Origin: Rhodococcus rhodochrous
Lineage (GTDB): Bacteria; Actinomycetota; Actinomycetes; Mycobacteriales; Mycobacteriaceae
Direction: 5' to 3'
DNA: 64,000 bases
NCBI RefSeq assembly: GCF_014854695.1
Contig: NZ_CP027557.1
Location: 3,410,001-3,474,000 of the forward strand
Shown here: positions 26,026-34,289 of the stretch, piece after piece
Position numbering within the stretch: position 1 is the first letter of the stretch
Layout of the letters: every line of letters starts with the position of its first letter
Translations under genes and position numbers: made by a program
Notes under the pieces: generated by a model
Databases searched by the model: none
Seen by the model: only the letters and a program-made list of their open reading frames with translations
Told to the model about the DNA's origin: nothing

Positions 26026-28077
26026 ATGGCACACGTATCGGCCGCACCGCTCCGGCGACCTGCAGCACCGCTCCGGCGACCTGCAGCACAGTTCCGGCGA
26101 CCTGCACGGTCCGCGCTCGCATTCGTCCCCGCCCTGCTGGCAGTGGCCGCGTGGTTGCTCCTTCCCGCGGCGGCCTCCGCGGAGCCACCTTCGCGGCTCC
26201 CCCAGCCGATCACCGACACCGCGGGCGTGCTCGACGATGCCGACGTCGCACGGATCCAGGAAGCGACGAACACCCTCTACGACGAGCACGGTCTGCAGCT
26301 GTGGGTGACCTACGTGTCGAGCTTCGACGGGCGCGACTACGACAGTTGGGCGCAGGCCACCGCGCAGGCGAGCAACTTCGGTCCCGACACCGCGCTGCTG
26401 GCCGTCGCGACCGACGACCGCGAGTTCGCGCTGTGGACACCGACGGGATCGGAGATCTCCGAGAGCGAACGCGACCGGATCAGCTCGTCCGACGTCGTGC
26501 CGGCCCTGCGCAACAGCGATTGGGCGGGCGCCGCCGTGGGCGCGGCCGACGGGTTGAGCAACGCCCTCACGCCGTCGGCTGCTCCGGTGACGACGCTGCT
26601 CGTCGGCGGCGGTGTCATAGCGGCCGGCGGTGCCGGTGTCTACGCCTACAACCGGCGGTCGAAGAAGAAGCGCGCCGAGGCCGGTGCCGCACAGGCCGCG
26701 CAGATCGATCCGGCCGACACCACGGCCCTGCGCGGTCTGCCGATCGAGGGTCTCGACCAGTACGCGCAGACCCTGCTGGTGGACACCGACAACGCGGTGC
26801 GGTCCAGCGCCGAGGCGCTCGAGCTCGCCCGGGGCGAGTTCGGGGATTCGGCGGTGGCTCCCTTCGACCGCGCACACCGGCAGGCACAGGTCGCGTTGGC
26901 GAACGCCTTCGAGATCCGTCAGCGCCTCGACGACGACATCCCCGAGACGCCCGAACAGCAGCGCGACATGCTCGTGCAGCTCGTCTCCTCGTGCGGGCAG
27001 GCGAACCGCGAACTCGACGCGCAGGTCGAGGCATTCGACAAGATGCGCAACCTGCTGCTCGACGCCCCGGCCCGGCTGGACGGACTCACGCAGCGCGCGA
27101 TCGCGCTGCAGGCCCGCATTCCGGAGGCCGAGCGAATCCTCGGACAGCTGCACTCGGAGTTCCCCGCGGGCGCCCTGACCCCGGTGGTGGACAACGTCTC
27201 GCTGGCGCGGGAGGAGATCTCGTTCGCGGAGAACGCGATCGACCAGGGCCGCACCGCGGTGGCGCGACCGGTCGGTGAGCAGGGCGACGCCGTGCGCGCG
27301 ATCCGCGAGGCCGAACGCGCGCTGGGGCACGCCGCGACGCTGCTCGACGCGCTCGACCATGCGGCGGAGGACATCCGGCGCGCGATCGCGACGCTCCCCG
27401 CCGCGGTGGAGGACGCCGAACAGGGCGTCGCCGACGCGAAGCAACTGCTCGACGCGGGCGGCCCCGAACTCGTCGACGCCCTGAAGGCCGTGCAGGAAGC
27501 CCTCGACCACGCTCGGGCCGAGCAGCACACCGACCCGCTGGGCAGTTTCACGCGGGTCGTCGAGGCCGATGCGCGTCTCGACGAGTTGCGTGCCCGGACG
27601 CGCCAGGCCAAGCAGCAGGCCGAGGAGATGCGTCGCCGCCTCCAGCAGGATCTGAGTGCGGCGCAAGCGCAGGTCACTGCCGCGGCCGACTTCATCGGGA
27701 CGCGCCGGGGCGTCGTGGGTGCCCAGGCGCGCACCCGCCTGTCGGAGGCGCAGCGGCACCTGCAGGCCGCGCAGCAGGCAGCCGAGTCCGATCCGGCGGC
27801 CGCCATCCAGTACGCGCGGTCCGCCGCGTCGCTGGCCGCGCAGGCACTGCGCAGCGCGCAGAACGACGTGCAGCGCTGGAACAACCAGCACCGTCCGCCC
27901 CGCGGCGGTTCGGGCGGCAACGTCGCGGGCGCCGTGCTCGGCGGCATCCTCATCAACAGCGTGCTCAACAGCGGCCGCGGCGGTGGCTTCGGCGGGGGCG
28001 GTTTCGGTGGCGGCGGCTTCGGCGGCGGTGGTTTCGGGGGCGGCGGCTTCGGCGGATCGAGCGGAGGACGCTTCTAG
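26026..28077 (+). CDS. TPM-domain membrane protein with a long coiled-coil and a glycine-rich tail
   Basis: The 683-residue protein has an N-terminal signal segment (about residues 28-51), a TPM domain on the outer side (PITDTAGVLDDADVARIQEA to about residue 175), a membrane helix (TLLVGGGVIAAGGAGVYAY) and a long alanine/glutamate-rich helical region. The tail is glycine/phenylalanine-rich (GGGFG repeats). This is the layout of the mycobacterial protein next to dgt (Rv2345). TPM domains include phosphatases and photosystem-assembly factors; here a membrane-assembly or stress role is only inferred. Three 21-bp repeats encode RRPAA-type motifs at residues 7-27, before the signal core. Confidence 0.83.
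   Translation: MAHVSAAPLRRPAAPLRRPAAQFRRPARSALAFVPALLAVAAWLLLPAAASAEPPSRLPQPITDTAGVLDDADVARIQEATNTLYDEHGLQLWVTYVSSFDGRDYDSWAQATAQASNFGPDTALLAVATDDREFALWTPTGSEISESERDRISSSDVVPALRNSDWAGAAVGAADGLSNALTPSAAPVTTLLVGGGVIAAGGAGVYAYNRRSKKKRAEAGAAQAAQIDPADTTALRGLPIEGLDQYAQTLLVDTDNAVRSSAEALELARGEFGDSAVAPFDRAHRQAQVALANAFEIRQRLDDDIPETPEQQRDMLVQLVSSCGQANRELDAQVEAFDKMRNLLLDAPARLDGLTQRAIALQARIPEAERILGQLHSEFPAGALTPVVDNVSLAREEISFAENAIDQGRTAVARPVGEQGDAVRAIREAERALGHAATLLDALDHAAEDIRRAIATLPAAVEDAEQGVADAKQLLDAGGPELVDALKAVQEALDHARAEQHTDPLGSFTRVVEADARLDELRARTRQAKQQAEEMRRRLQQDLSAAQAQVTAAADFIGTRRGVVGAQARTRLSEAQRHLQAAQQAAESDPAAAIQYARSAASLAAQALRSAQNDVQRWNNQHRPPRGGSGGNVAGAVLGGILINSVLNSGRGGGFGGGGFGGGGFGGGGFGGGGFGGSSGGRF
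26044..26106 (+). repeat. Three tandem 21-bp repeats at the start of the TPM gene
   Basis: The units at 26044-26064, 26065-26085 and 26086-26106 share the core TCCGGCGACCTGCA. The first two are identical and the third differs at 3 bases. They encode three copies of a seven-residue motif of the type L/F-RRPA-A/R-x in the basic part of the signal peptide. Copy number may vary between strains by slippage. Confidence 0.9.
27979..28050 (+). repeat. Glycine-rich 15-bp tandem repeats in the TPM gene tail
   Basis: Four 15-bp units (27991-28050) each encode GGGGF and follow one GGGF unit (27979-27990). The bases differ mainly at third positions, so the repeat is kept at the protein level. Such Gly-Phe tails are usually flexible or self-associating. 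Confidence 0.85.
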
Positions 28078-28080
28078 ACC

Positions 28081-29151
28081 ATGCGCCCGATCGCAGCACG
28101 CGCACTGGGTGCCGGTCTCGGATCGACCGTCCGACTGTTGGATTCCGCCGCGTCGTCCGACGGAAAACCGTTCTCCGAACCCGACATCCTGCGCCCGCAC
28201 GTCGACTCGCGCCGGTTCGGCTGGGTCCACTACGGCGTCATGATCCCGGATCTGCCGGAGCCGCACCGGTTCTTCTCGATGATGTCGCTGATCGGCGCGA
28301 CCGGGTCGCTCGCCTTCGACAACGACCACGCGCTCGTGGCGCCGCCGCGCCGCAACGCCGCCGTGGTGACCGGCACGGCGGCGTCGCATCCCGCGCACTT
28401 CGGGAACTACGCCGCGGGCTACGATTTCGTGTCCTCCCCGGACGGGTCGCTCGTGAAATTCGGGGACGATCTGACCCTGACCGGACGCTACCCCCACTAC
28501 GAACTCGTGGGCCGGCTCGGAACGGTCGATGTCGCGCTGACACTGACCAACACGGACACGGTCTCGTGGTTCTTCCGCAACCCGCTCTACAAGCACTTCG
28601 GGTTGCTCACCGAATACGAGGGCACCTTCACCCACGAGGGTCGCAGCGTCACGGCCGAGGGTCTGTGCTCGTTCGAGTACGGCGCGATGCCGAGCCCGTA
28701 TCTGATGCGGTCCACTCCCCTGCCGCCCGCGGCGAAGGCTCCGCTCGACCATTTCGTCTACCAGATCGTCGATCTCGACGCCGACACGCAGATCCTGTTG
28801 AGCCGCTACGCGATCGGTGCCCGACCCTTCATGACGACGGCGATCCTGCGCACCCGCAGCGGCTACGGAACCCGTTTCCGGGACGTGGACTTCGAGATAC
28901 TCGAACTGCGCGACGAACCCGAGCCGACTCCCTACGGCCTCCCGATGCCGGTGCCGAGCCGGACCCGGTTCCTGGTGAAGGACACCGCCGGTCGTCCCTG
29001 GCTGGATCTCGAAGGGATCATGGACACCCCGTTCACCTACGGACTGGGCACCGGATTCGTCACCGGTTTCGCGTGGTCGGCGACCTGGCGGGGTGAGGAG
29101 ATCTCCGGCCGCGGGTATCTCGAGTACATCGATCGGCGCTCGGCGACCTGA
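28081..29151 (+). CDS. Conserved protein of unknown function, beta-rich
   Basis: The 356-residue protein has no signal peptide or membrane segment. It is rich in aromatic beta-strand-like segments (VSWFFRNPLYKHFGLLTEYE, then SRYAIGARPFMTTAILRTRS). The pattern suggests a lipocalin-like or hydroxyneurosporene-dehydrogenase-like (CrtC/AttH) beta-barrel, but I cannot confirm it. The conserved-looking stretch GLGTGFVTGFAWSATWRGE is near the C-terminus. It starts at ATG 28081, 3 bp after the TPM gene stop, so it is cotranscribed with it. A long perfect terminator follows. Confidence 0.6.
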   Translation: MRPIAARALGAGLGSTVRLLDSAASSDGKPFSEPDILRPHVDSRRFGWVHYGVMIPDLPEPHRFFSMMSLIGATGSLAFDNDHALVAPPRRNAAVVTGTAASHPAHFGNYAAGYDFVSSPDGSLVKFGDDLTLTGRYPHYELVGRLGTVDVALTLTNTDTVSWFFRNPLYKHFGLLTEYEGTFTHEGRSVTAEGLCSFEYGAMPSPYLMRSTPLPPAAKAPLDHFVYQIVDLDADTQILLSRYAIGARPFMTTAILRTRSGYGTRFRDVDFEILELRDEPEPTPYGLPMPVPSRTRFLVKDTAGRPWLDLEGIMDTPFTYGLGTGFVTGFAWSATWRGEEISGRGYLEYIDRRSAT

Positions 29152-29180
29152 CCGTTACGGAACACCCGGCTACGAAGCGA

Positions 29181-29218
29181 CAGATGCCCTCCGGTCCCGA
29201 TGGACCGGAGGGCATCTG
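29181..29218. terminator. Bidirectional terminator before glyS end
   Basis: A perfect 17-bp stem (29181-29197 with 29202-29218) closes a CGAT loop, between two converging genes. It is the strongest such element in the window. Confidence 0.92.
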
Positions 29219-29233
29219 CGTCGATCGGATCGG

Positions 29234-30625
29234 TCAGCAGCCGATCAGGCGCTGCGCGAGGTAACCCTCGACCTGGTCGAGGCTCACGCGCTCCTGCGCC
29301 ATGGTGTCGCGCTCACGGATCGTGACGGCCTGGTCCTCGAGGGTGTCGAAGTCGACCGTGATGCAGAACGGGGTACCGATCTCGTCCTGGCGACGGTAGC
29401 GGCGGCCGATGGCGCCGGCGTCGTCGAACTCGATGTTCCAGTTCTGACGCAGCTTCGCGGCGAGGTCCTTGGCCTTCGGGCTCAGGTCGGCGTTGCGGCT
29501 GAGCGGCAGCACGGCGGCCTTGACCGGCGCGAGACGGCGATCGAGGCGCAGCACGGTGCGCTTGTCGACACCGCCCTTGGCGTTGGGTGCCTCGTCCTCG
29601 GTGTAGGCGTCGACGAGGAAGGCCATGAGCGAACGGGTCAGGCCGGCCGCCGGCTCGATGACGTACGGCGTGTAGCGCTCGTTGGTGGCCTGATCGAAGA
29701 AGCTCAGGTCGGTGCCGGAATGCTTCGAGTGCGTCGACAGGTCGAAGTCGGTGCGGTTCGCGACGCCCTCGAGCTCACCCCACTCGCTGCCCTGGAAGTG
29801 GAAGCGGTACTCGATGTCGACGGTGCGCTTCGAGTAGTGCGACAGCTTCTCGAGCGGGTGCTCGTACAGGCGCAGGTTGTCCTTGTTGATGCCCAGATCG
29901 GTGTACCAGTTCATCCGGTAGTCGATCCAGTACTGGTGCCACTGCTCGTCTTCGCCCGGCTTGACGAAGAACTCCATCTCCATCTGCTCGAACTCGCGGG
30001 TGCGGAAGATGAAGTTGCCGGGCGTGATCTCGTTGCGGAAGCTCTTGCCGATCTGGCCGATGCCGAAGGGCGGCTTCTTGCGCGAGGTGGTGAGCACGTT
30101 CGCGAAGTTCACGAAGATGCCCTGCGCCGTCTCGGGGCGCAGGTAGTGCAGGCCTTCCTCGCTCTCGATCGGGCCGAGAAAGGTCTTGAGCATCATGTTG
30201 AAGTCGCGGGGCTCGGTCCACTGGCCCTTGGTGCCGCAGTCCGGGCAGACGATCTCGGTCATCGGCACGGCATCGGGGTCGTCGAGCTTGTTCTTCTCGG
30301 CATAGGCCTCCTGCAGGTGGTCCTGCCGGTGGCGCTTGTGACAGCTCAGGCATTCGACGAGCGGGTCGTTGAAGACACCGACGTGGCCGGAGGCGACCCA
30401 GACCTGACGCGGCAGGATCACCGACGAGTCGAGGCCGACGACGTCCTCGCGGCTGGTGACCATGTTGCGCCACCACTGCTTCTTGATGTTGTCCTTGAGC
30501 TCCACGCCGAGCGGCCCGTAATCCCACGCGGACCTGGTGCCGCCGTAGATCTCACCGCAGGGATAGACCAGGCCCCGGCGCTTGGCGAGGTTGGCGACGG
30601 TATCGATCTTGGATTTGGGTGCCAC
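29234..30625 (-). CDS. glyS: Glycine-tRNA ligase (alpha2 type)
   Basis: This class II synthetase of 463 residues attaches glycine to tRNA-Gly. It has the N-terminal [16 protein letters not shown], class II motif 2 with [14 protein letters not shown], and the motif 3 region [14 protein letters not shown] zinc-binding CxxC pair (CLSCHKRH) followed later by CPDCG is typical of this family. The start GTG at 30625 follows GGAG and gives the length expected from mycobacteria. It diverges from smtB, as in M. tuberculosis. Confidence 0.95.
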   Translation of the reverse strand: MAPKSKIDTVANLAKRRGLVYPCGEIYGGTRSAWDYGPLGVELKDNIKKQWWRNMVTSREDVVGLDSSVILPRQVWVASGHVGVFNDPLVECLSCHKRHRQDHLQEAYAEKNKLDDPDAVPMTEIVCPDCGTKGQWTEPRDFNMMLKTFLGPIESEEGLHYLRPETAQGIFVNFANVLTTSRKKPPFGIGQIGKSFRNEITPGNFIFRTREFEQMEMEFFVKPGEDEQWHQYWIDYRMNWYTDLGINKDNLRLYEHPLEKLSHYSKRTVDIEYRFHFQGSEWGELEGVANRTDFDLSTHSKHSGTDLSFFDQATNERYTPYVIEPAAGLTRSLMAFLVDAYTEDEAPNAKGGVDKRTVLRLDRRLAPVKAAVLPLSRNADLSPKAKDLAAKLRQNWNIEFDDAGAIGRRYRRQDEIGTPFCITVDFDTLEDQAVTIRERDTMAQERVSLDQVEGYLAQRLIGC

Positions 30626-30714
30626 TCGGTTTCTCCATCTTCGATGCGGGTTTTCGCAGCATGCGTCGATCTGTAAGCCTATCGCTCCTCGTTCGCAGCT
30701 CGAATTCGCGCCGG

Positions 30715-30740
30715 TTGACATGCACAACTGTGCATATCAA
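30715..30740 (+). promoter_or_regulatory. 12-2-12 inverted repeat over the smtB promoter
   Basis: TTGACATGCACA (30715-30726) pairs with TGTGCATATCAA (30729-30740), one mismatch, across a 2-bp centre. This is the 12-2-12 operator geometry of ArsR/SmtB repressors. The first six bases, TTGACA, are a perfect -35 hexamer, and CAAAAT (30738-30743) is a usable -10 with a 17-bp spacer. Binding would cover the promoter. Confidence 0.78.
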
Positions 30741-30801
30741 AATGGAATCGATTTGCAATAAGGCCCGCCGACCGGCGGCCGTCCCCGCCCCGAGGAGCCC
30801 C

Positions 30802-31185
30802 GTGAGCATCGACGCCGATCCACGCGAGTGCAGCACGGGCGAGCGCGCCCGCGGCCCGATCGGCAGCGACGCCCTGCCGTCCCCGGTCGATGCCTCCCCC
30901 GCCGCCCTGATCGCGGCCGGTGAGCTGCTGCGCGCACTGTCGGCACCCGTCCGCATCTCGATCGTGCTCGAACTGCGCGAGTCGGCCCGCTGCGTGCACG
31001 AGCTCGTCGGCGCCCTCGGCGTCACCCAGCCGCTCATCAGCCAGCATCTCCGCGTGCTCAAGACCGCCGGCGTCGTGCGCGGCGAACGCTCGGGACGCGA
31101 AGTGCTCTACCACCTGGCCGACGACCATCTCGCCCGCATCGTCGTCGACGCCGTCGCTCACGCCCAGGAAGGACGATCGCAGTGA
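30802..31185 (+). CDS. smtB: ArsR/SmtB-type metal-responsive repressor
   Basis: The 127-residue protein is an ArsR-family winged helix: LRALSAPVRISIVLELRES, the recognition helix VTQPLISQHLRVLKTAGVV, and the wing RSGREVLYHL. The C-terminal helix has the metal-binding pattern DDHLARIVVDAVAHAQE, with Asp, His and His placed like the alpha-5 zinc site of SmtB/CzrA. A cysteine in ESARCVHEL may form a second site. GTG 30802 follows CGAGGAG. The 12-2-12 repeat upstream is the probable self-operator. The stop overlaps the zur start by 4 bp, so both metal sensors are translated together, as in mycobacteria. Confidence 0.9.
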   Translation: MSIDADPRECSTGERARGPIGSDALPSPVDASPAALIAAGELLRALSAPVRISIVLELRESARCVHELVGALGVTQPLISQHLRVLKTAGVVRGERSGREVLYHLADDHLARIVVDAVAHAQEGRSQ

Positions 31186-31598
31186 CCTCCACCCGCAAAC
31201 CTCTCGTGGGGGTCCGCTCGACCCGTCAACGCAGCGCCATCGTCGACCTGCTCGACAACACCGAGGAATTCCGGTCCGCCCAGGACCTTCACGACGAGCT
31301 GCGCAAGCGCGGCGAGGGCATCGGCCTGACGACCGTCTACCGCACCCTGCAGTCGCTCGCCGAGGTCGGCAGCGTCGACGTGCTGCGCACCGACAGCGGC
31401 GAGTCGCTGTTCCGGCGGTGCTCCTCCGGGCACCACCACCATCTCGTGTGCCGTCACTGCGGCTTCACGGTCGAGGTGGACGGCCCGGAGGTCGAACGCT
31501 GGTCGCACGAGGTGGCCGAGTCGAACGGCTTCGTCGACGTCAGCCACACCGTCGAGATCTTCGGCAACTGCCGCGATTGCGCCCTCGCTCAGGGCTGA
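31182..31598 (+). CDS. zur: Zinc uptake regulator of the Fur family
   Basis: The 138-residue Fur-family protein has a DNA-binding helix (IGLTTVYRTLQSLAEVGSVD). The His-rich metal region HHHHLVCRHC follows, and a second CxxC is in GNCRDC; the two pairs form the structural zinc site. In mycobacteria Zur (FurB), encoded with SmtB, represses zinc-uptake and alternative ribosomal protein genes when zinc is ample. SmtB represses the pair when zinc is low. The GTG start lies inside the smtB stop. No obvious Zur box is in the window, so its targets are elsewhere. Confidence 0.92.
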   Translation: MTSTRKPLVGVRSTRQRSAIVDLLDNTEEFRSAQDLHDELRKRGEGIGLTTVYRTLQSLAEVGSVDVLRTDSGESLFRRCSSGHHHHLVCRHCGFTVEVDGPEVERWSHEVAESNGFVDVSHTVEIFGNCRDCALAQG

Positions 31599-31616
31599 AC
31601 CGACCGCCCGCGGCCG

Positions 31617-32174
31617 TCAGCCGCAATCGCAGTCATCACAGCCGCAACCGTCGGCGAGCAGGTTCTCCTCGTCGTCCTCGGCCTCACCGTCGAAGACCGA
31701 CGCTTCGCCACCGAGACGCTGCGCGAGCGCGCGTGCCTGCTCGACGACCGGCACGAGCGACGCGACGGCCCGCACGAGATGGATCGGGACGAGCGGCGAC
31801 GCTGCGACCCGCAGTTCGACGGTGACCCGGTCCTTGTCGAGGACGAACTTCACCTCGGGGAACTCGACCTGCAGGTCGCCGAGGACCTCGGCGGCCCGGG
31901 TGCGACCCGTGATGCCCTCGACCAGGTAGGTGGTGAGCAGCACGAAGCCGCCCTCGGCGTCGACGGTCGCGTAGGTGAGCACATCGTCGATCCAGATCGG
32001 GATCTCGCCGTCCTCGTCGGGCTCGGGAGCTTCCTCGAGAATCTCCGACAGCGTCTCCACCACGGCAGCGCGCAGCGCGTCGTCGTCCTCGGTCGGGATC
32101 GCGACGGCGTGCGCCCCGTCTGCGGCGACGACCTCCTCGGTGGTGGTCTCGACGTCGATGTCGGTGGTGGTCAC
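31617..32174 (-). CDS. YbjN-like protein with a cysteine-rich C-terminus
   Basis: The 185-residue acidic protein has a YbjN/type III chaperone-like core (IPIWIDDVLTYATVDAEGGF, then VRAVASLVPVVEQARALAQR). It ends in a short metal-ligand-like tail CGCDDCDCG with four cysteines. GTG 32174 follows AAGGAG. It overlaps the second YbjN-like gene by 4 bp and converges on zur with a 19-bp gap. The tail and the neighbouring zinc regulators suggest metal binding, which is an inference. No enzyme motif is visible. Confidence 0.7.
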   Translation of the reverse strand: MTTTDIDVETTTEEVVAADGAHAVAIPTEDDDALRAAVVETLSEILEEAPEPDEDGEIPIWIDDVLTYATVDAEGGFVLLTTYLVEGITGRTRAAEVLGDLQVEFPEVKFVLDKDRVTVELRVAASPLVPIHLVRAVASLVPVVEQARALAQRLGGEASVFDGEAEDDEENLLADGCGCDDCDCG

Positions 32175-32596
32175 GAATTCTCCTTGGGGTCGGGGGTGCC
32201 GGCGACGGCGCCGCGCGCGTCGGCGGCACCGTCGAGCACGAGCAGCAGCATGGTGGTCAGCGCCGTGTCGTCGAGACCGGTCGCGGGGAACGAGTACCGC
32301 AGCACGACGTCGGCGTCGGTCTCGCGTTCGATGAGGTGGACCGAGCCGAACTGCAGGGCGTCGGCGGCGGCCGCGACCCGACCGCGCACGGCGTCGTCGA
32401 GCGGAAGATCCCACGCGAGCACTCCGGTGATGGAGACCACGTCGAGTCCTTCGGTGAGCGTGACGACCTGCAGGGCGAACGGCACAGCGCCGTAGTCGAA
32501 TCCGAACGAGCCGTCGCCGTCGGTGGCAGACGACGGGGTGCGGACGTCGACGAAGGGCGTCAGCGCGCCCGCGATCCGCTCGCGCAGCGACGTCAC
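32171..32596 (-). CDS. Second YbjN-like protein
   Basis: The 141-residue protein matches in length and position the mycobacterial protein between uppS and the smtB-zur pair (Rv2360c). Its core ([20 protein letters not shown], then [18 protein letters not shown]) is of the YbjN/chaperone-like type. It has no cysteine tail. The start is GTG 32596, overlapping the uppS stop by 4 bp; the end overlaps the next YbjN-like gene by 4 bp. The run uppS, YbjN-2, YbjN-1 is thus translationally coupled. Confidence 0.72.
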   Translation of the reverse strand: MTSLRERIAGALTPFVDVRTPSSATDGDGSFGFDYGAVPFALQVVTLTEGLDVVSITGVLAWDLPLDDAVRGRVAAAADALQFGSVHLIERETDADVVLRYSFPATGLDDTALTTMLLLVLDGAADARGAVAGTPDPKENS

Positions 32597-33399
32597 TTCA
32601 CACCACCGAACCGCCGGTCGCGCGAGGCGTATTCGACGCACGCCGCCCACAGATCGCGTCGGTCGAAGTCGGGGAACATCGTGTCCTGGAAGACGAGTTC
32701 GGCGTAGGCCGACTGCCACAGCAGGAAGTTCGAGGTGCGCTGCTCGCCCGAGGGCCGCAGGAACAGATCGACGTCGGGCATGTCGGGCTCGTCGAGGTAC
32801 CGCGCAATGGTCGACTCGGTGATGCGTTCGGGATCGAGTTCTCCTGCCGCGACCCGGCGGGCGATCTCCCGTGCGGCGTCGGCGATCTCGGCGCGACCGC
32901 CGTAGTTGACGCACATCGTGAGGGTCATGACGTCGTTGTCCTTCGTCAGTTCCTCGGCGATCTCGAGTTCCTTGATCACGCTGCGCCACAGGCGGGGACG
33001 GCGACCGGCCCACCGGACCCGCACCCCCATCTCGTGCATCTCGTCGCGACGGCGGCGGATCACGTCGCGGTTGAAGCCCATGAGGAAGCGGACCTCGTCG
33101 GGGCTGCGCTTCCAGTTCTCGGTGGAGAAGGCGTAGGCCGAGAGCCACTTGACGCCCATCTCGATGCATCCGCACACCGTGTCCATCAGCACGGCCTCGC
33201 CGCGTTCGTGGCCGGCGGTGCGCGGCAGACCGCGCTCCTGCGCCCATCGACCGTTGCCGTCCATCACGAGCGCCACGTGCTGTGGGATCAGCTCGGGTTG
33301 CAGCACGGGAGGTCGCGCGCCCGACGGATGCGGGTCGGGCGGCCGGATCACCCGCTCAGGCGATGGGGGCGTGGTACGTCGTCGAATCACGGTCCCCAT
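32593..33399 (-). CDS. uppS: Decaprenyl diphosphate synthase (cis-prenyltransferase)
   Basis: The 268-residue protein makes the polyprenyl diphosphate lipid carrier used for peptidoglycan and arabinogalactan. It has [13 protein letters not shown] with the catalytic Asp47, the isopentenyl-binding region [12 protein letters not shown], and [19 protein letters not shown] near the C-terminus, all classic cis-prenyltransferase motifs. ATG 33399 follows AGGATGGG and lies inside the end of recO, a 44-bp overlap. The neighbours recO and era match the mycobacterial order. It is essential in relatives. Confidence 0.95.
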   Translation of the reverse strand: MGTVIRRRTTPPSPERVIRPPDPHPSGARPPVLQPELIPQHVALVMDGNGRWAQERGLPRTAGHERGEAVLMDTVCGCIEMGVKWLSAYAFSTENWKRSPDEVRFLMGFNRDVIRRRRDEMHEMGVRVRWAGRRPRLWRSVIKELEIAEELTKDNDVMTLTMCVNYGGRAEIADAAREIARRVAAGELDPERITESTIARYLDEPDMPDVDLFLRPSGEQRTSNFLLWQSAYAELVFQDTMFPDFDRRDLWAACVEYASRDRRFGGVK

Positions 33400-34186
33400 C
33401 CTGCCGGACACCCCGGGCGACGTCATCAACCCGGTTCCCCGTCGCAGGTTCGGTGCGACCGCGCTCGACGAGGGGCAGCGAGCGCAGTTGCCGTTCGAGA
33501 TGCCACTGCAGGTGCGCGGCGACGAGGCCGCTGGCCTGGCGGCGCACCGCCGCGTCGGCGGCCTCGGTGTCGGCCCAGCGTCCGTGGTTGAGCGCGTCGA
33601 GCAACGCCAACACACCCGGGGCGGGGGTGGCCGCTCCCGGCGGACGGCAGTGCACGCACACCGCACCACCGGCGGCGACATGGAAGGCGGTGTGCGGGCC
33701 GGGACGGTCGCAGCGCGCGCAGTGGGTGATCGCCGGCGCCCATCCCGCGTAGGCCATGGCCCGCAGAAGATAGGCGTCGAGCACGAGTTCGGGCGGCCGG
33801 GTGCGGTCGCACACCGCGCGCAGCGCACCGACGGTGAGTGCGTGCAGGCGCGGCACGGGCGCGCGTTCCTCACCGGCGAGGCGTTCGGCGGTCTCGAGGA
33901 TCGCGCACGCGGTGGTGTAGCGGGGGTAGTCGTCGACGATGCCCACCGCGAAGGCGTCGAGGGTCTGCACCTGGGTGATGACGTCGAGACTGCGGCCCGG
34001 GTGGAGCTGGACGTCGATGTGGGCGAACGGTTCGAGCCGTGCGCCGAACTTCGAGCGTGTCCGGCGCACGCCCTTCGCGACGGCCCGCACGAGTCCGTGC
34101 CGGCGCGTCAGCAGGGTGACGATGCGGTCGGCCTCGCCCAGCTTGTGCTGGCGCAGTACCACCGCGTTGTCCCGATAAAGCCTCAC
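33356..34186 (-). CDS. recO: DNA repair protein RecO
   Basis: The 276-residue protein has the N-terminal OB fold ([20 protein letters not shown]) and a four-cysteine zinc site (CARC, then CVHC after a gap of about 17 residues), typical of RecO. It loads RecA on SSB-coated DNA in recombinational repair. The GTG at 34186 gives the usual start. The last 44 bp overlap the uppS gene. It diverges from the amidase gene. Confidence 0.92.
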   Translation of the reverse strand: MRLYRDNAVVLRQHKLGEADRIVTLLTRRHGLVRAVAKGVRRTRSKFGARLEPFAHIDVQLHPGRSLDVITQVQTLDAFAVGIVDDYPRYTTACAILETAERLAGEERAPVPRLHALTVGALRAVCDRTRPPELVLDAYLLRAMAYAGWAPAITHCARCDRPGPHTAFHVAAGGAVCVHCRPPGAATPAPGVLALLDALNHGRWADTEAADAAVRRQASGLVAAHLQWHLERQLRSLPLVERGRTEPATGNRVDDVARGVRQDGDRDSTTYHAPIA

Positions 34187-34263
34187 TCCCCGAGTCTGTC
34201 ATGTCGCGGTGACAGGGGACGACCCGCGAAGGGACTCGACACCCAGAACTGGAACGCGTTATT

Positions 34264-34279
34264 GTTCGTTCGAACGAAC
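34264..34279. promoter_or_regulatory. Perfect 16-bp palindrome before the amidase gene
   Basis: GTTCGTTCGAACGAAC is completely symmetric and lies 11 bp before the amidase ATG, next to a likely -10 (TTATTG) at 34259-34264. TetR-family repressors often bind such GAAC/GTTC palindromes, and a TetR gene overlaps the end of the amidase gene, so autoregulation is likely. Confidence 0.7.
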
Positions 34280-34289
34280 GGGGGAACGA

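Noticed and set aside
25936-28752. A 938-codon minus-strand open frame opposite the TPM gene
   Set aside because: It is the complement of a gene with signal peptide, TPM domain and repeats. Composition explains its length.
34264-34279. SOS box (LexA site) before the amidase gene
   Set aside because: The actinobacterial LexA consensus TCGAAC-N4-GTTCGA has a 4-bp spacer and opposite half-site order. This palindrome has no spacer.
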